From Ruminococcus sp. (lineage in GTDB: Bacteria > Bacillota > Clostridia > Oscillospirales > Ruminococcaceae), in the NCBI GenBank assembly GCA_015066865.1, contig SVNQ01000003.1, forward strand, positions 39,689 through 103,688: a DNA stretch of 64,000 bases, read 5' to 3'. A program made the position numbers and the translations under genes. Position 1 is the stretch's first letter, and each line of letters opens with the position of its first letter. Below are positions 16,036 to 23,720 of the stretch, piece by piece. The notes beneath the pieces are model-generated. The model ran no database searches. It was not told where the DNA came from and saw only the letters and a program-made list of their open reading frames with translations.

Positions 16036-16998
16036 CTACTGAAGATAGGTTTCAATATGATACCTTGGTCTTCGTTTTGTTTCGAGATAAATTTTTCCGA
16101 TATACTCGCCCACAATGCCGATACTCAAAAGCTGCAGACCGCCGATCCCCCACACAGACACGGCAAGGAACGTCCAGCCAACAACGGTATAGCCCAGAAA
16201 ATGGCGTATCAGCACATACACGAGCATCGCAAGGCTCACCAGAAAAATAGCAAACCCCAAAAACGTGATCATACGGATGGGTTTGATGGACAGCGAGGTC
16301 ACGCCCTCAAAGGCGAATGCCAGCATCTTGCGCAGGGGATATTTGGATTCTCCCTGCATGCGGGGCGCACGGGCATAATACACCTCGCCTGTGCGGAATC
16401 CCAGCATCGGCACAAGACCGCGAAGGAACACGTTAACTTCCTCATAGCCCGAAAGCTCCGCCAGCACACGGCTGCTCATAAGCCGGTAATCCGCGTGGTC
16501 ATACACCAGCTCCACACCCATGGCACGCATCATTTTATAATAAGTCTGCGCCGTTCCCCTCTTAAAAGCACTGTCCGATGTTCTGTCACGGCGCACGCCA
16601 TAAACGATCTCACAGCCGTCAAGGAACTGCTCCACCATCCCGTCAATGGCATTAATATCATCCTGCAGGTCGGCGTCAAGGGAAATTGCCGCATCACACT
16701 GGCTTCGCACCGTCATCAGCCCTGCAAGCAGCGCTCGCTGATGGCCGCAGTTTCTGGAAAGCCGAATCCCACGAAACACGGCATTTTCAGCATGGAGCGA
16801 TTCAATACAGCGCCATGTTTCATCCTTTGAGCCATCATCCACAAACACAATGCGGCTGTTCTGTGAGATTTTTTCCTGCTGCACGAGCTGCGCAAGCTTT
16901 TCCTGCATTTTTTTCGCCGAAACAGGCAGTGCTTCCTCCTCATTATAGCAGGGAACCACCAAATAGATAACGGGGCTTGTCTTTTCCGGATTCATCAT
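16036..16998 (-). CDS. Family 2 glycosyltransferase, GtrB/DPM1-like, with two membrane helices
   Basis: 320 residues. The catalytic domain has VVPCYNEEEALP, FVDDGSKDETW, the DADLQDD metal-binding motif and the YGVRRDRTSD segment typical of bactoprenol-phosphate glucosyltransferases. Two C-terminal membrane helices (about 230-255 and 268-295) and a GEYIGKIYLETKRRPRY tail complete the family pattern. Such enzymes load a sugar on undecaprenyl phosphate for transfer outside the membrane. The gene starts six bases after the stop of the SGNH-dockerin gene and lacks a good ribosome site of its own, so coupled translation is likely. A link with glycosylation of secreted cellulosome linkers is possible but only suggested by position. 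Confidence 0.9.
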   Translation of the reverse strand: MMNPEKTSPVIYLVVPCYNEEEALPVSAKKMQEKLAQLVQQEKISQNSRIVFVDDGSKDETWRCIESLHAENAVFRGIRLSRNCGHQRALLAGLMTVRSQCDAAISLDADLQDDINAIDGMVEQFLDGCEIVYGVRRDRTSDSAFKRGTAQTYYKMMRAMGVELVYDHADYRLMSSRVLAELSGYEEVNVFLRGLVPMLGFRTGEVYYARAPRMQGESKYPLRKMLAFAFEGVTSLSIKPIRMITFLGFAIFLVSLAMLVYVLIRHFLGYTVVGWTFLAVSVWGIGGLQLLSIGIVGEYIGKIYLETKRRPRYHIETYLQ

Positions 16999-17004
16999 AT
17001 ACGC

Positions 17005-18081
17005 TTAATCCCAGCTCGGATTGCCGCCGGCGCTCTGTTCGGATGCGTAAACAAGGATCTTGGCAGCATCCGATGCATCCAAATTACCGCTTCCGTCAAC
17101 ATCACCGAGTGTCTTCGCAGATTCATCAAGCGTTCCGCTGCCGCCTGCACCGACATCGCTGGCATGTACCAGAATTTCAGCGGCATCCTTGGCGTCCACG
17201 TTTCTGTCACCTGTTACGTCGCCCTTGATTTCCAGTACTTTTTTGAGCTGCTCAATTGTCTGATCCGCAATGACACGATGACCTTCTGCTGTGGGATTCA
17301 CATTCAGCTCATCCAGGTGCACATATTGATATGCCTTGCCGGCAAATGCACTGTGGACGTCCAATACGTCATAACCATACTCAGCGGACAGCTCAGTAAT
17401 CGCTTCATTTACGGATGTATTCAGCGTATTTGTCACGATACCGCTGACTGTTGTATAGGCAAATTTTCTTTTATCGGACAATTCATCCAGATTTTCGATG
17501 GTATCAATGGGGTTGTACACGTTCTCAAATACAATGTGCGCATCGGAATATGCCGAAAGCTGTTTGCCGATTTCAAGCATATTTTCCTTCGCAGGCACGG
17601 CATTGGATTTTACTGCCTGCGTCAGATCTGCCGCGTAGAACTGCAGATCCATCTCTGTCAGATTGTAGTCTGCCAGCTGTGCAAAAAACACATCGGAAAA
17701 CCTTTCAAACTTAAACTTCTCCATAAATCCATTCGCAGTTTCCATGAAAGGATCCATAATATCGTGAATACCGACATTCACGATGATCACATCCGCATGC
17801 TCCAGTGCAGTGCGCACCTCGGAATCATTCAAGGAATCCAGCACATCCTTCGTTGTACCGCCTTCGAATGAAAAATTGCGCAGTTCTGCGTCGAACGCTT
17901 CCTCCACCAGCTGCACATAGGATTTCTCACCCTCTGCAAGATCTGCGCCAAAGGAGATGCTGTCGCCAAGCACTACGATTTTAGTATCTTCTGCCGCACC
18001 TGCGCTGTATCCGCCGGCTGCACCCAATGTCATAACAGCTGTCATCGCTGCTGCAGCCCACTTCTTCAGTTTCATTTTCAT
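17005..18081 (-). CDS. Secreted SGNH/GDSL hydrolase with C-terminal dockerin
   Basis: 358 residues: signal peptide (about 1-29), SGNH hydrolase domain (about 33-275), dockerin (about 287-350). Block I is VVLGDSISFG with the Ser nucleophile, block III appears as VNVGIHDI (His where Asn is usual), block V is NPTAEGHRVIA with the catalytic His; the usual Asp three residues before it is Asn-Pro-Thr here. The dockerin has two halves, KGDVTGDRNVDAKDAAEILVHAS and LGDVDGSGNLDASDAAKILVYAS. Family members include acetyl-xylan esterases and lipases, so deacetylation of plant or mucin glycans is the likely job. The altered block III leaves activity to be tested. Confidence 0.88.
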   Translation of the reverse strand: MKMKLKKWAAAAMTAVMTLGAAGGYSAGAAEDTKIVVLGDSISFGADLAEGEKSYVQLVEEAFDAELRNFSFEGGTTKDVLDSLNDSEVRTALEHADVIIVNVGIHDIMDPFMETANGFMEKFKFERFSDVFFAQLADYNLTEMDLQFYAADLTQAVKSNAVPAKENMLEIGKQLSAYSDAHIVFENVYNPIDTIENLDELSDKRKFAYTTVSGIVTNTLNTSVNEAITELSAEYGYDVLDVHSAFAGKAYQYVHLDELNVNPTAEGHRVIADQTIEQLKKVLEIKGDVTGDRNVDAKDAAEILVHASDVGAGGSGTLDESAKTLGDVDGSGNLDASDAAKILVYASEQSAGGNPSWD

Positions 18082-18125
18082 TCATCCATACCTCCATATT
18101 TTTTGCAGACAGTTCTGCATTCTCT

Positions 18126-18155
18126 ATTGTATAACAGAACCGCCATACCTGTCAA
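18126..18155 (-). promoter_or_regulatory. Promoter of the SGNH-dockerin / glycosyltransferase unit
   Basis: Minus strand TTGACA (18150-18155) and TACAAT (18126-18131), spacer 18. Confidence 0.65.
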
Positions 18156-18186
18156 GGATATTACAACCGGTAATTTCCGGAAAGCA

Positions 18187-19113
18187 TCAGAATTTTTTTT
18201 GTTTGAGCATCAAAAATGCTACAATAGCCGTCACCAGAAGTGAAAGCACCGTTGGGAACCATGTATACGGCAGCGGAAGTCCACTGGTATTCATGCCATA
18301 AAAACTAAAGATCATGGTCGGGATCGCCATAATAATGGTTGCAACCGTCAGCCGCCACATCACGATATTCAGGTTATTCGAGATGACGGATGCGAACGCC
18401 TCCACCATACTTGACAAAATGCCCGAATAGATGTTGCTCATCTCAATTGCCTGCCGCACCTCAATGAGGACGTCCTCCAGCAGCTCCTGATCCTCCTCGT
18501 AGAGCTTGATGGTTCTGCCTCGCAGCAGCTTTTCAATGGTGACCTCGTTCGCTTTGAGTGATGTGGAGAAGTATACGAGGGACTTCTCCAGTTCCAGCAT
18601 CTGCACAAGTTCCTTGTTCTTCATTGCACCGCTCAGACGCTGCTCCATGGTGTACGAGGTCTTGTCGATCTGTTTGAGGTACATCAGGTAGAATGCCGTA
18701 ATACGCAGCAAAAGCTGCATCACAAAGCGTGTTTTCATGCGTGTCTGCACACCGCGCACCGTACCGTTTGCCATATCATGCAGCACACGGCTGTCCTTGA
18801 GCGTGATGGTGAACACATAGTCCTCGGTAATGATAATGCCCAAAGGCATGGTGAAAAACAGGATTGTCTCCTCGGTCTGGATCTCGGACATTGCGGTATC
18901 GACGATGATCAGCGTCTGGTCGTCCTCACGTTCAATACGGGACGATTCCTCTTCGTCGAGGGACGAACGGACGAAACCGCTGTCGAGTCCATAGGTTTCG
19001 ATGAGCTGCTGGATTTCCTGCGCCGTCGGATCTACAACCGAAATCCAACATCCCGGCGAGGGTACAGCAACCTCACGCACGCAGTTGTCCTGCGTCTGAA
19101 AAAAATGAATCAT
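18187..19113 (-). CDS. corA: CorA-family divalent cation transporter
   Basis: 308 residues. The N-terminal cytoplasmic alpha/beta domain and long helices end in two membrane segments (about 248-268 and 280-300) with the family signature YGMNTSGLPLPY between them. CorA forms pentamers that carry magnesium and sometimes cobalt or nickel. The GMN motif is intact and the length is usual. The start at 19113 is preceded by AAAGG eleven bases upstream, directly after the stop of a short leader reading frame (19130-19195). Transcription begins about 135 bases upstream of the start. Confidence 0.92.
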   Translation of the reverse strand: MIHFFQTQDNCVREVAVPSPGCWISVVDPTAQEIQQLIETYGLDSGFVRSSLDEEESSRIEREDDQTLIIVDTAMSEIQTEETILFFTMPLGIIITEDYVFTITLKDSRVLHDMANGTVRGVQTRMKTRFVMQLLLRITAFYLMYLKQIDKTSYTMEQRLSGAMKNKELVQMLELEKSLVYFSTSLKANEVTIEKLLRGRTIKLYEEDQELLEDVLIEVRQAIEMSNIYSGILSSMVEAFASVISNNLNIVMWRLTVATIIMAIPTMIFSFYGMNTSGLPLPYTWFPTVLSLLVTAIVAFLMLKQKKF

Positions 19114-19129
19114 GATTCATGCCGCCTTT

Positions 19130-19195
19130 CTATGCTGACGGCACACGGACGCCGTCAGTTTTTGGATTCGCTCGCCCATACGGGTCCGTACTCAT
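19130..19195 (-). CDS. Putative leader peptide of corA (21 residues)
   Basis: A short reading frame starts at ATG 19195 seven bases after a strong GGAGGT site and ends with TAG at 19130, just 16 bases before the corA start. The peptide begins MSTDPYGRANPKTD and ends VRVPSA, with three prolines, one after Asp near the N terminus. Its last third overlaps a hairpin (CTGACGGC / GCCGTCAG), and the corA ribosome site follows the stop codon at once. This layout resembles proline-containing leaders such as mgtL, which sense magnesium through translation. It has no database support here; call made from start signal, position and structure. Confidence 0.6.
   Translation of the reverse strand: MSTDPYGRANPKTDGVRVPSA
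19135..19158 (-). promoter_or_regulatory. Hairpin in the corA leader
   Basis: 8-bp stem CTGACGGC / GCCGTCAG spanning the end of the leader frame. It would be melted by ribosomes that translate the leader. A second hairpin, CGCCC / GGGCG, lies at 19228-19242 near the 5' end of the transcript. Confidence 0.6.
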
Positions 19196-19254
19196 GATGC
19201 CACCTCCACGGTTTGAATTTCTCAGTTCGCCCACAAAGGGCGATACTTAATTAT

Positions 19255-19283
19255 ATTATAACAGATTATTATGGGATTTGCAA
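19255..19283 (-). promoter_or_regulatory. Promoter of corA
   Basis: Minus strand TTGCAA (19278-19283) and TATAAT (19255-19260), spacer 17. Confidence 0.7.
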
Positions 19284-19346
19284 GCATTTCGGGGAATTTT
19301 TTTGCAGCGGTGCAAAAGCGTAAAATTCTTCCCATCACTGCCTAAA

Positions 19347-19373
19347 AAACGCCCGACACAATGTCGGGCGTTT
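19347..19373 (-). terminator. Terminator of the LytTR unit
   Basis: 12-bp stem AAACGCCCGACA / TGTCGGGCGTTT with a 3-nt loop; minus strand continues TTT. Lies ten bases past the stop at 19383. Confidence 0.9.
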
Positions 19374-19382
19374 CGCCGATGC

Positions 19383-20111
19383 TTATTTCTCCTTCGCAGT
19401 GGAAAGCACGAAGGTTTCTGAAAAACTGCCGAGTGTTTCCTCTTCCTTTTCGTCAAGAACGTTGCAGGTGATCTCGATTTCGTAGGTACAGTCCATATCC
19501 TCAATATCGGGCATTCCGCTGATAATGCAGTTTGGAAATTCCTTCTTTGTCGGATACCATGAAACGCCCCCTGTTGCCTCACCGTTTTCATAGAATGTAC
19601 CTTCGATCACATAGACCGCATTATTGGGAAAATCCTCTGAAAGCTCCGTGTACAGCAGATAATGCGGCTGCCAGGAATTTCCCATCTCCTGCGCAGAAAA
19701 GCAGGTAAAACGGATGCCGCCGTCTTCGGACTGCTGCTTTGTGTAGCCCTCGTTTTCCTCGATGGAATAAACGCTCAGGTGACCTTCCTGCATTGCCTCC
19801 ACGGAAATGCACAGCATTTCCTCGGATTCGTGAATCTCCAATTCCGATTCGCCTACTATATTGAATGTAAGAAAGGGAATCAGGATCACAGCCAGCAGAG
19901 GATTGCCGAAAATGAACTGTAAGCCGACAAGAATGACGGGCATCCAGACGGGGGACATCATGCCTTTTTTGGAAGTATCCCCGTTTGCGATACGTTTATT
20001 GATAATGTGTCTGTAGATCAGATAATAAATGAGCGTGCCGAGTGCGATAAACACCACCGAGCCGATCAGAAGTGCAATGATAAGAACAATGCTAAATCCT
20101 GAAGCTGCCAT
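19383..20111 (-). CDS. Membrane protein of unknown function, partner of the LytTR regulator
   Basis: 242 residues. Two hydrophobic segments (about 7-32 and 52-84) precede a soluble acidic region of about 155 residues rich in Glu, Ser and Tyr. I do not recognise the family. It starts 12 bases after the stop of a LytTR regulator gene and shares its terminator, so the two are one operon. In streptococcal LytTR regulatory systems (HdrRM, BrsRM) the regulator is co-transcribed with a membrane protein that restrains it; the same relation is suggested here by layout only, since the sequence is not similar to DUF3021, the usual partner. Confidence 0.7.
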   Translation of the reverse strand: MAASGFSIVLIIALLIGSVVFIALGTLIYYLIYRHIINKRIANGDTSKKGMMSPVWMPVILVGLQFIFGNPLLAVILIPFLTFNIVGESELEIHESEEMLCISVEAMQEGHLSVYSIEENEGYTKQQSEDGGIRFTCFSAQEMGNSWQPHYLLYTELSEDFPNNAVYVIEGTFYENGEATGGVSWYPTKKEFPNCIISGMPDIEDMDCTYEIEITCNVLDEKEEETLGSFSETFVLSTAKEK

Positions 20112-20123
20112 AAGATAACCTCC

Positions 20124-20570
20124 TTAGATACCGTAGATTTCACGGAATTTGTAGTAATAGCTGCGTGTGACATCCACGACAGCGTCGTTTTTGAGCGTGA
20201 GAATAAACTTCGCACTGAGAGTCGGCTTGATCTTCTTCACGCTGTTTTTTGCAATGATCACGGAATTGCTGATGCGCATGAATTTGTCGGCATCGAGCAT
20301 AACTTCCAGCTCCTTTAAGCGTTCGGTGATGCTGTATTCCCCATCCATTGTGTGCAGAATCATGCTTTTGCCGAAGCTTTCGACAAAGACAATATCCTCT
20401 GTGCGGATGCGGAACAATTCGTCATCCTGCTTTGCATTGAGGAAGGAAACGCCCTTGCTGCGTTCCTGCAAAATGAAATCGGCATCGTCGCTGATTTCAA
20501 AGCCCCGTTCTCTGAGGAGCTGTTCGAGTTCCGTATAGCGTTCTTCACTGACGCTGAGTTTGATCTTCAT
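20124..20570 (-). CDS. LytTR-family DNA-binding regulator without receiver domain
   Basis: 148 residues. The first 50 are a short alpha/beta region (MKIKLSVSEERYTELEQLL); a LytTR domain follows (about 55-148) with IRTEDIVFVESFGKSMILHT, DADKFMRISNSVIIAKNSVKKI and a closing RSYYYKFREIYGI. No phosphoreceiver domain is present, so control is likely by the neighbouring membrane protein or by expression level. The start at 20570 is supported by AAAAGGTGGGACAC; the earlier in-frame ATG at 20600 has no such site. Four 21-base direct repeats lie right upstream of its promoter, suggesting autoregulation. Confidence 0.88.
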   Translation of the reverse strand: MKIKLSVSEERYTELEQLLRERGFEISDDADFILQERSKGVSFLNAKQDDELFRIRTEDIVFVESFGKSMILHTMDGEYSITERLKELEVMLDADKFMRISNSVIIAKNSVKKIKPTLSAKFILTLKNDAVVDVTRSYYYKFREIYGI

Positions 20571-20611
20571 GTGTCCCACCTTTTCATGTTTTGTTGCCAA
20601 TTGACAAGTTT

Positions 20612-20640
20612 ATCATAACACATCCCCATGCACTTTGCAA
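20612..20640 (-). promoter_or_regulatory. Promoter of the LytTR operon
   Basis: Minus strand TTGCAA (20635-20640) and extended -10 TGT + TATGAT (20612-20617), spacer 17. The -35 box is part of the first 21-base repeat. Confidence 0.65.
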
Positions 20641-20723
20641 GTGGTTTGGAATACCTTGCAGTGCATATGGAACGCTTTGCAGGGGCTTTGGAATGAACTG
20701 CAAAATAGAGGGAATGGACTGCA
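20635..20723 (-). repeat. Array of four 21-bp direct repeats (putative LytTR operator)
   Basis: On the plus strand YTGCA begins at 20635, 20656, 20677, 20698 and 20719, and GGAA at 20648, 20669, 20690 and 20711: both recur every 21 bases exactly. The unit is YTGCA-N8-GGAA-N4. Two helical turns is the usual spacing of paired LytTR sites. The array starts in the -35 box and runs upstream, as for an activator. Confidence 0.8.
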
Positions 20724-20735
20724 ACGGCGACAAAA

Positions 20736-20759
20736 AAGGACTGCTTTACAGCAGTCCTT
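20736..20759 (-). terminator. Terminator of the SulP-STAS unit
   Basis: 10-bp stem AAGGACTGCT / AGCAGTCCTT with a 4-nt loop; minus strand continues TTTT. Confidence 0.9.
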
Positions 20760-20781
20760 GCGGCGGGTCGCCGCTATGAGA

Positions 20782-21120
20782 TTACAGCTTCGTAATATGC
20801 TCAAATACCTTATCGGTACTCCAGAAGTACATGTCGTACTTGAAACGCTCCTTGAAGCCACAGCGTTCCATCATCTGCATCACAGGCTCCTGCACGCAGG
20901 AGAAATAACACATTCTGCCCTCTTTTACGATGCCCTCGCAGTAGTCACGCAGCGCCTCAATGCCCGACATATCCGCAATGGTTACGCCGCGCATGGAGAA
21001 GATGACGTTGTAATTCTCCCCCAGTGCTGTGATTTTTTCCTCAAGCTTTGCGCAGGTACCGAAATACAGCGGACCGGAAACATACACAACGCAGGTGTGG
21101 TCAAGCTTTTCGATCTGCAT
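20782..21120 (-). CDS. Stand-alone STAS domain protein
   Basis: 112 residues forming a STAS fold (anti-anti-sigma type): HTCVVYVSGPLYFGTCAKLEEKI, then NVIFSMRGVTIADMSGIEAL, where the conserved Asp-Met-Ser-Gly corresponds to the STAS loop. In SulP carriers this domain is normally the C-terminal end of the transporter. Here it is read from its own ATG at 21120, in another frame, overlapping the end of the SulP gene by 20 bases. A strong ribosome site is not seen, so coupled translation is needed. A frameshift that split a fused gene is the alternative. Confidence 0.82.
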   Translation of the reverse strand: MQIEKLDHTCVVYVSGPLYFGTCAKLEEKITALGENYNVIFSMRGVTIADMSGIEALRDYCEGIVKEGRMCYFSCVQEPVMQMMERCGFKERFKYDMYFWSTDKVFEHITKL

Positions 21121-22411
21121 GCTGCAGGTCAAGCTTCTTCGGATCAACGGGAGCAACCGTTACCTGCATGTCGGAAACCTTGATGACAAATGCGAACACG
21201 GAGAAAATGACGCCGATCAGAATGGCAATTGTCAGGTCGAAAATAACCGTTGCCGCCATTGTAATGAGAAACTGCAGCATCGCAGTTTTGATCTTCATAT
21301 GGAAAATATTCTTGATGGCATGCCACTCGTTCATGCGCCATGCAGTGACGATCAGAACACCTGCCAGTGCCGACAGGGGAATCAGAGACATCACGCCGCC
21401 CAACACGAACATCGACAGCAGCAGCACGATTGCATGAATGATGGACACGAGTCTTGTCTGACCGCCGGATTTGATGGCAACGCTGGTTCTTGCGATGGCT
21501 GCCGTTGCAGGAACGCCGCCGAACAGCGGAATGATCATGTTGCCGATGCCCTGTGCAACGAGTTCCACGTCGGCATTGAGCTTTTCATTCTTCATGCGTC
21601 CTGCCGATGCACCGCACAGGAGGGATTCAATCAATCCGAGCGCTGCAATAGAAATTGCAGGTGTGATCAGACCCGTCATATCGGACATGGAGATACCGGA
21701 AAATGTCAGTCTGTCCTCAAGGAACAGGCTCTTGGGAATTGCGCCTACCTGCGGCACGTCAAATTTGAAAATTGCAGTTGCTGCCGTTGCAAGAATGATG
21801 GCAATGAGAGAACCGGGGCAGTACTGGTTGAGCTTCTTGGGATAGACTGCCATGAACACGATTACCGCAAGACCGATGAGGAATGCTGTCAGATCGAAAT
21901 GCTGTTCCAGCATGAAATAACTCTTGATCTTCTCAATCGTCGTCAGTCCCTCGCAGGTCAGCCCTGTCAGGTTATTGATCTGACCAAATGCAATGATAAT
22001 GGCGATACCGCTTGTAAATCCTGTGATAACGGGCATGGGGAGGTAGGAAACGAGTCCGCCGAGCTTAAAGATACCGCAGATGAGCAGCAGCACACCGGCA
22101 AGGAAGCTTGCCATGAGCATGCCCTGCATGCCATACTGGGCAACGAGGGAAACGAGAATTGCCGTCATCGCACCCGTGGGACCGCTGATCTGGTAGGATG
22201 CGCCCGACAGACCGCCGATGAGGATACCGGCAAGAATTGCTGTGACAAGACCTGCGGAAGCCGTTGCGCCGGAGCTGACACCGAATGCAAGTGCAAGGGG
22301 CAGAGCGACCGCCGCTACGGTAATGCCTGCAAGGAGATCCTTTGCAAATTTTCCTGCGCTGTAGCCTTTAAACTCCCGTCTGAGTGACTGGATGTACGCT
22401 TTGATAAGCAT
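21101..22411 (-). CDS. SulP-family anion transporter, membrane part only
   Basis: 436 residues with about 12-14 membrane segments. The start contains FAKDLLAGITVAAVALPLALAFGVSSG and the SGPTGAMT loop, both typical of SulP/SLC26. Members move sulfate, bicarbonate or dicarboxylates; the substrate here is unknown. Normal SulP proteins are about 550 residues because they carry a STAS domain; this one stops after VAPVDPKKLD and the STAS domain is separate (20782-21120). The start at 22411 is preceded by AGAAGGCGAATTT; the longer reading frame to 22492 lacks a ribosome site. Confidence 0.9.
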   Translation of the reverse strand: MLIKAYIQSLRREFKGYSAGKFAKDLLAGITVAAVALPLALAFGVSSGATASAGLVTAILAGILIGGLSGASYQISGPTGAMTAILVSLVAQYGMQGMLMASFLAGVLLLICGIFKLGGLVSYLPMPVITGFTSGIAIIIAFGQINNLTGLTCEGLTTIEKIKSYFMLEQHFDLTAFLIGLAVIVFMAVYPKKLNQYCPGSLIAIILATAATAIFKFDVPQVGAIPKSLFLEDRLTFSGISMSDMTGLITPAISIAALGLIESLLCGASAGRMKNEKLNADVELVAQGIGNMIIPLFGGVPATAAIARTSVAIKSGGQTRLVSIIHAIVLLLSMFVLGGVMSLIPLSALAGVLIVTAWRMNEWHAIKNIFHMKIKTAMLQFLITMAATVIFDLTIAILIGVIFSVFAFVIKVSDMQVTVAPVDPKKLDLQHADRKA

Positions 22412-22448
22412 AAATTCGCCTTCTTTTCTATAATTTTTCAACTTTATT

Positions 22449-22477
22449 ATTATACTCTCATTGACTGCTTTCGTCAA
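22449..22477 (-). promoter_or_regulatory. Promoter of the SulP-STAS unit
   Basis: Minus strand TTGACG (22472-22477) and TATAAT (22449-22454), spacer 17. Confidence 0.75.
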
Positions 22478-22597
22478 TTGACAAAACAACAAATATTCGG
22501 AACGAAAAATGTGAAATTTTGGGGATATTCCCGCAACTTTGTCCCATCATCTGCAACGTTTTTCATGCGGCTGCTCCGGCAAAGAACCGCTTCCATA

Positions 22598-22626
22598 TTG
22601 ACACATTTGTCCCTAAGTGCTATAAT
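22598..22626 (+). promoter_or_regulatory. Consensus promoter before 22659
   Basis: TTGACA (22598-22603) and TATAAT (22621-22626), spacer 17. All positions match sigma-A consensus. Confidence 0.88.
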
Positions 22627-22658
22627 AGGGGTAATTTCACAAGGAAAGGAGCACACCC

Positions 22659-23138
22659 ATGCTGACAGAACGTCCCACCAAAGAAATGATTGCCGAATGG
22701 CAGGAAATCCACAGGAACCATCGTCCCCGCATGCAGCCGAACCGCATAACCGGCACGGAGCTGATTGCATGGCTTTGTGCGCAGTACCCTGTGACGGAGC
22801 TGTACGAGCAGGAACTTTTGGACATGGTTACGCTGTCCGTCAAGGAAAATGCCCATTATGCGGAGAAACTGCCCGTGGGAACACCCCCGAAGCCAAGGGC
22901 ATTCCGCATTGAAAACACAGGTGCGGGCGCAGCACTCTATGAAACGCAGGAGGACATCTGGGCGGAATGCCCATATATTCTCGTCACCGCAGAGGAAGTC
23001 ACGGGGGAATTTTTCGTGGAGGGCAGCTGCAAACTCTGGGATGAAATGTTTGCGGTGCGCGGACTGGATGCTGCGGATCTGGAAAATTATTATCTGGTGG
23101 CGGAATACATAAAATGCGCAGAAACCTACAGAAAGTGA
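22659..23138 (+). CDS. Hypothetical protein
   Basis: 159 residues, soluble, with no signal peptide or membrane segment. I do not recognise the family. The N-terminal half looks helical with a QPNRITGTELIAWLCAQYPVTE-type segment; the C-terminal half alternates charged and aromatic residues. GGAAAGGAG precedes the ATG by about 7-9 bases. The stop is 9 bases before a GNAT acetyltransferase gene, so both form an operon under a full-consensus promoter, which argues for steady expression. Function unknown. Confidence 0.75.
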   Translation: MLTERPTKEMIAEWQEIHRNHRPRMQPNRITGTELIAWLCAQYPVTELYEQELLDMVTLSVKENAHYAEKLPVGTPPKPRAFRIENTGAGAALYETQEDIWAECPYILVTAEEVTGEFFVEGSCKLWDEMFAVRGLDAADLENYYLVAEYIKCAETYRK

Positions 23139-23147
23139 GGAAGCGTG

Positions 23148-23618
23148 ATGAAAATTGAACGTGCGGGAATTGCCGATATTGCCGGCATCAACCGCCTTTT
23201 GTATCAGGTGCTGATGGTGCATCACGAGGGCAGACCGGATCTGTTCAAGCCCAATTGCAAGAAATACACGGACGAGGAGCTTTGTACGCTTTTGCAGGAT
23301 GAGAGCCGCCCCGTATTCGGTGCGTGGGATGAAAACGGCCAGCTTCTGGGCTATGCGTTCTGCATTTTTCAGCAGCATGAAAATGACAATGTACTGACGG
23401 ATATCCGCACACTCTATATTGATGACCTGTGCGTGGAGGAATCGGCACGGGGGCAGCATGTGGGTTCTGCGCTGTACCGTCATGTGCTGGAATTTGCAAG
23501 GGAAAGCGGCTGCTACAATGTGACGCTCAACGTGTGGACATGTAATGCGGGCGCAATGAAATTCTACGAAAAACTGGGGATGAAACCGCAGAAAATCGGG
23601 ATGGAAACAATTCTATAG
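23148..23618 (+). CDS. GNAT-family N-acetyltransferase
   Basis: 156 residues, the usual size. The fold shows YIDDLCVEESARGQHVGSALYRHVLEFARESG, in which the R/Q-x-x-G-x-G/A-type loop (ARGQHVGSAL) binds acetyl-CoA, followed by VTLNVWTCNAGAMKFYEKLGMKPQ, the common last motif. The substrate is not predictable. The ATG at 23148 is used rather than the preceding in-frame GTG because of the TGAGGAAGC site. Second gene of a two-gene operon. Confidence 0.88.
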   Translation: MKIERAGIADIAGINRLLYQVLMVHHEGRPDLFKPNCKKYTDEELCTLLQDESRPVFGAWDENGQLLGYAFCIFQQHENDNVLTDIRTLYIDDLCVEESARGQHVGSALYRHVLEFARESGCYNVTLNVWTCNAGAMKFYEKLGMKPQKIGMETIL

Positions 23619-23623
23619 CAATC

Positions 23624-23658
23624 ACGAGGATCGCTCTGCTCAGGGCGACCTCGTTTTG
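23624..23658 (+). terminator. Terminator of the GNAT operon
   Basis: Stem ACGAGG(A)TCGC / GCGACCTCGT with one bulge, then TTTTGT. A second hairpin (CCGAC / GTCGG) with AAGTTTTC follows at 23676-23702. Confidence 0.75.
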
Positions 23659-23720
23659 TATTTTGAAAAAATAAAAACTCCCGACCGACGTCGGAAGTTT
23701 TCATAAAGAGGAAGGTAAAA

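Noticed and set aside
19114..19260. M-box magnesium riboswitch upstream of corA
   Set aside because: The leader is short and holds a translated frame; the conserved long-helix architecture of the M-box was not seen.
20635..20723. CRISPR or minisatellite explanation for the 21-bp array
   Set aside because: Units have no unique spacers and share only YTGCA and GGAA at a two-turn spacing, which fits a protein-binding site better. A neutral minisatellite cannot be fully excluded.
21110..21150. Clustered restriction-like sites at the SulP/STAS junction, resembling a cloning polylinker
   Set aside because: HindIII, PstI and SphI sites occur, but the order and spacing do not match a common vector; the reading frames run on with normal family motifs.
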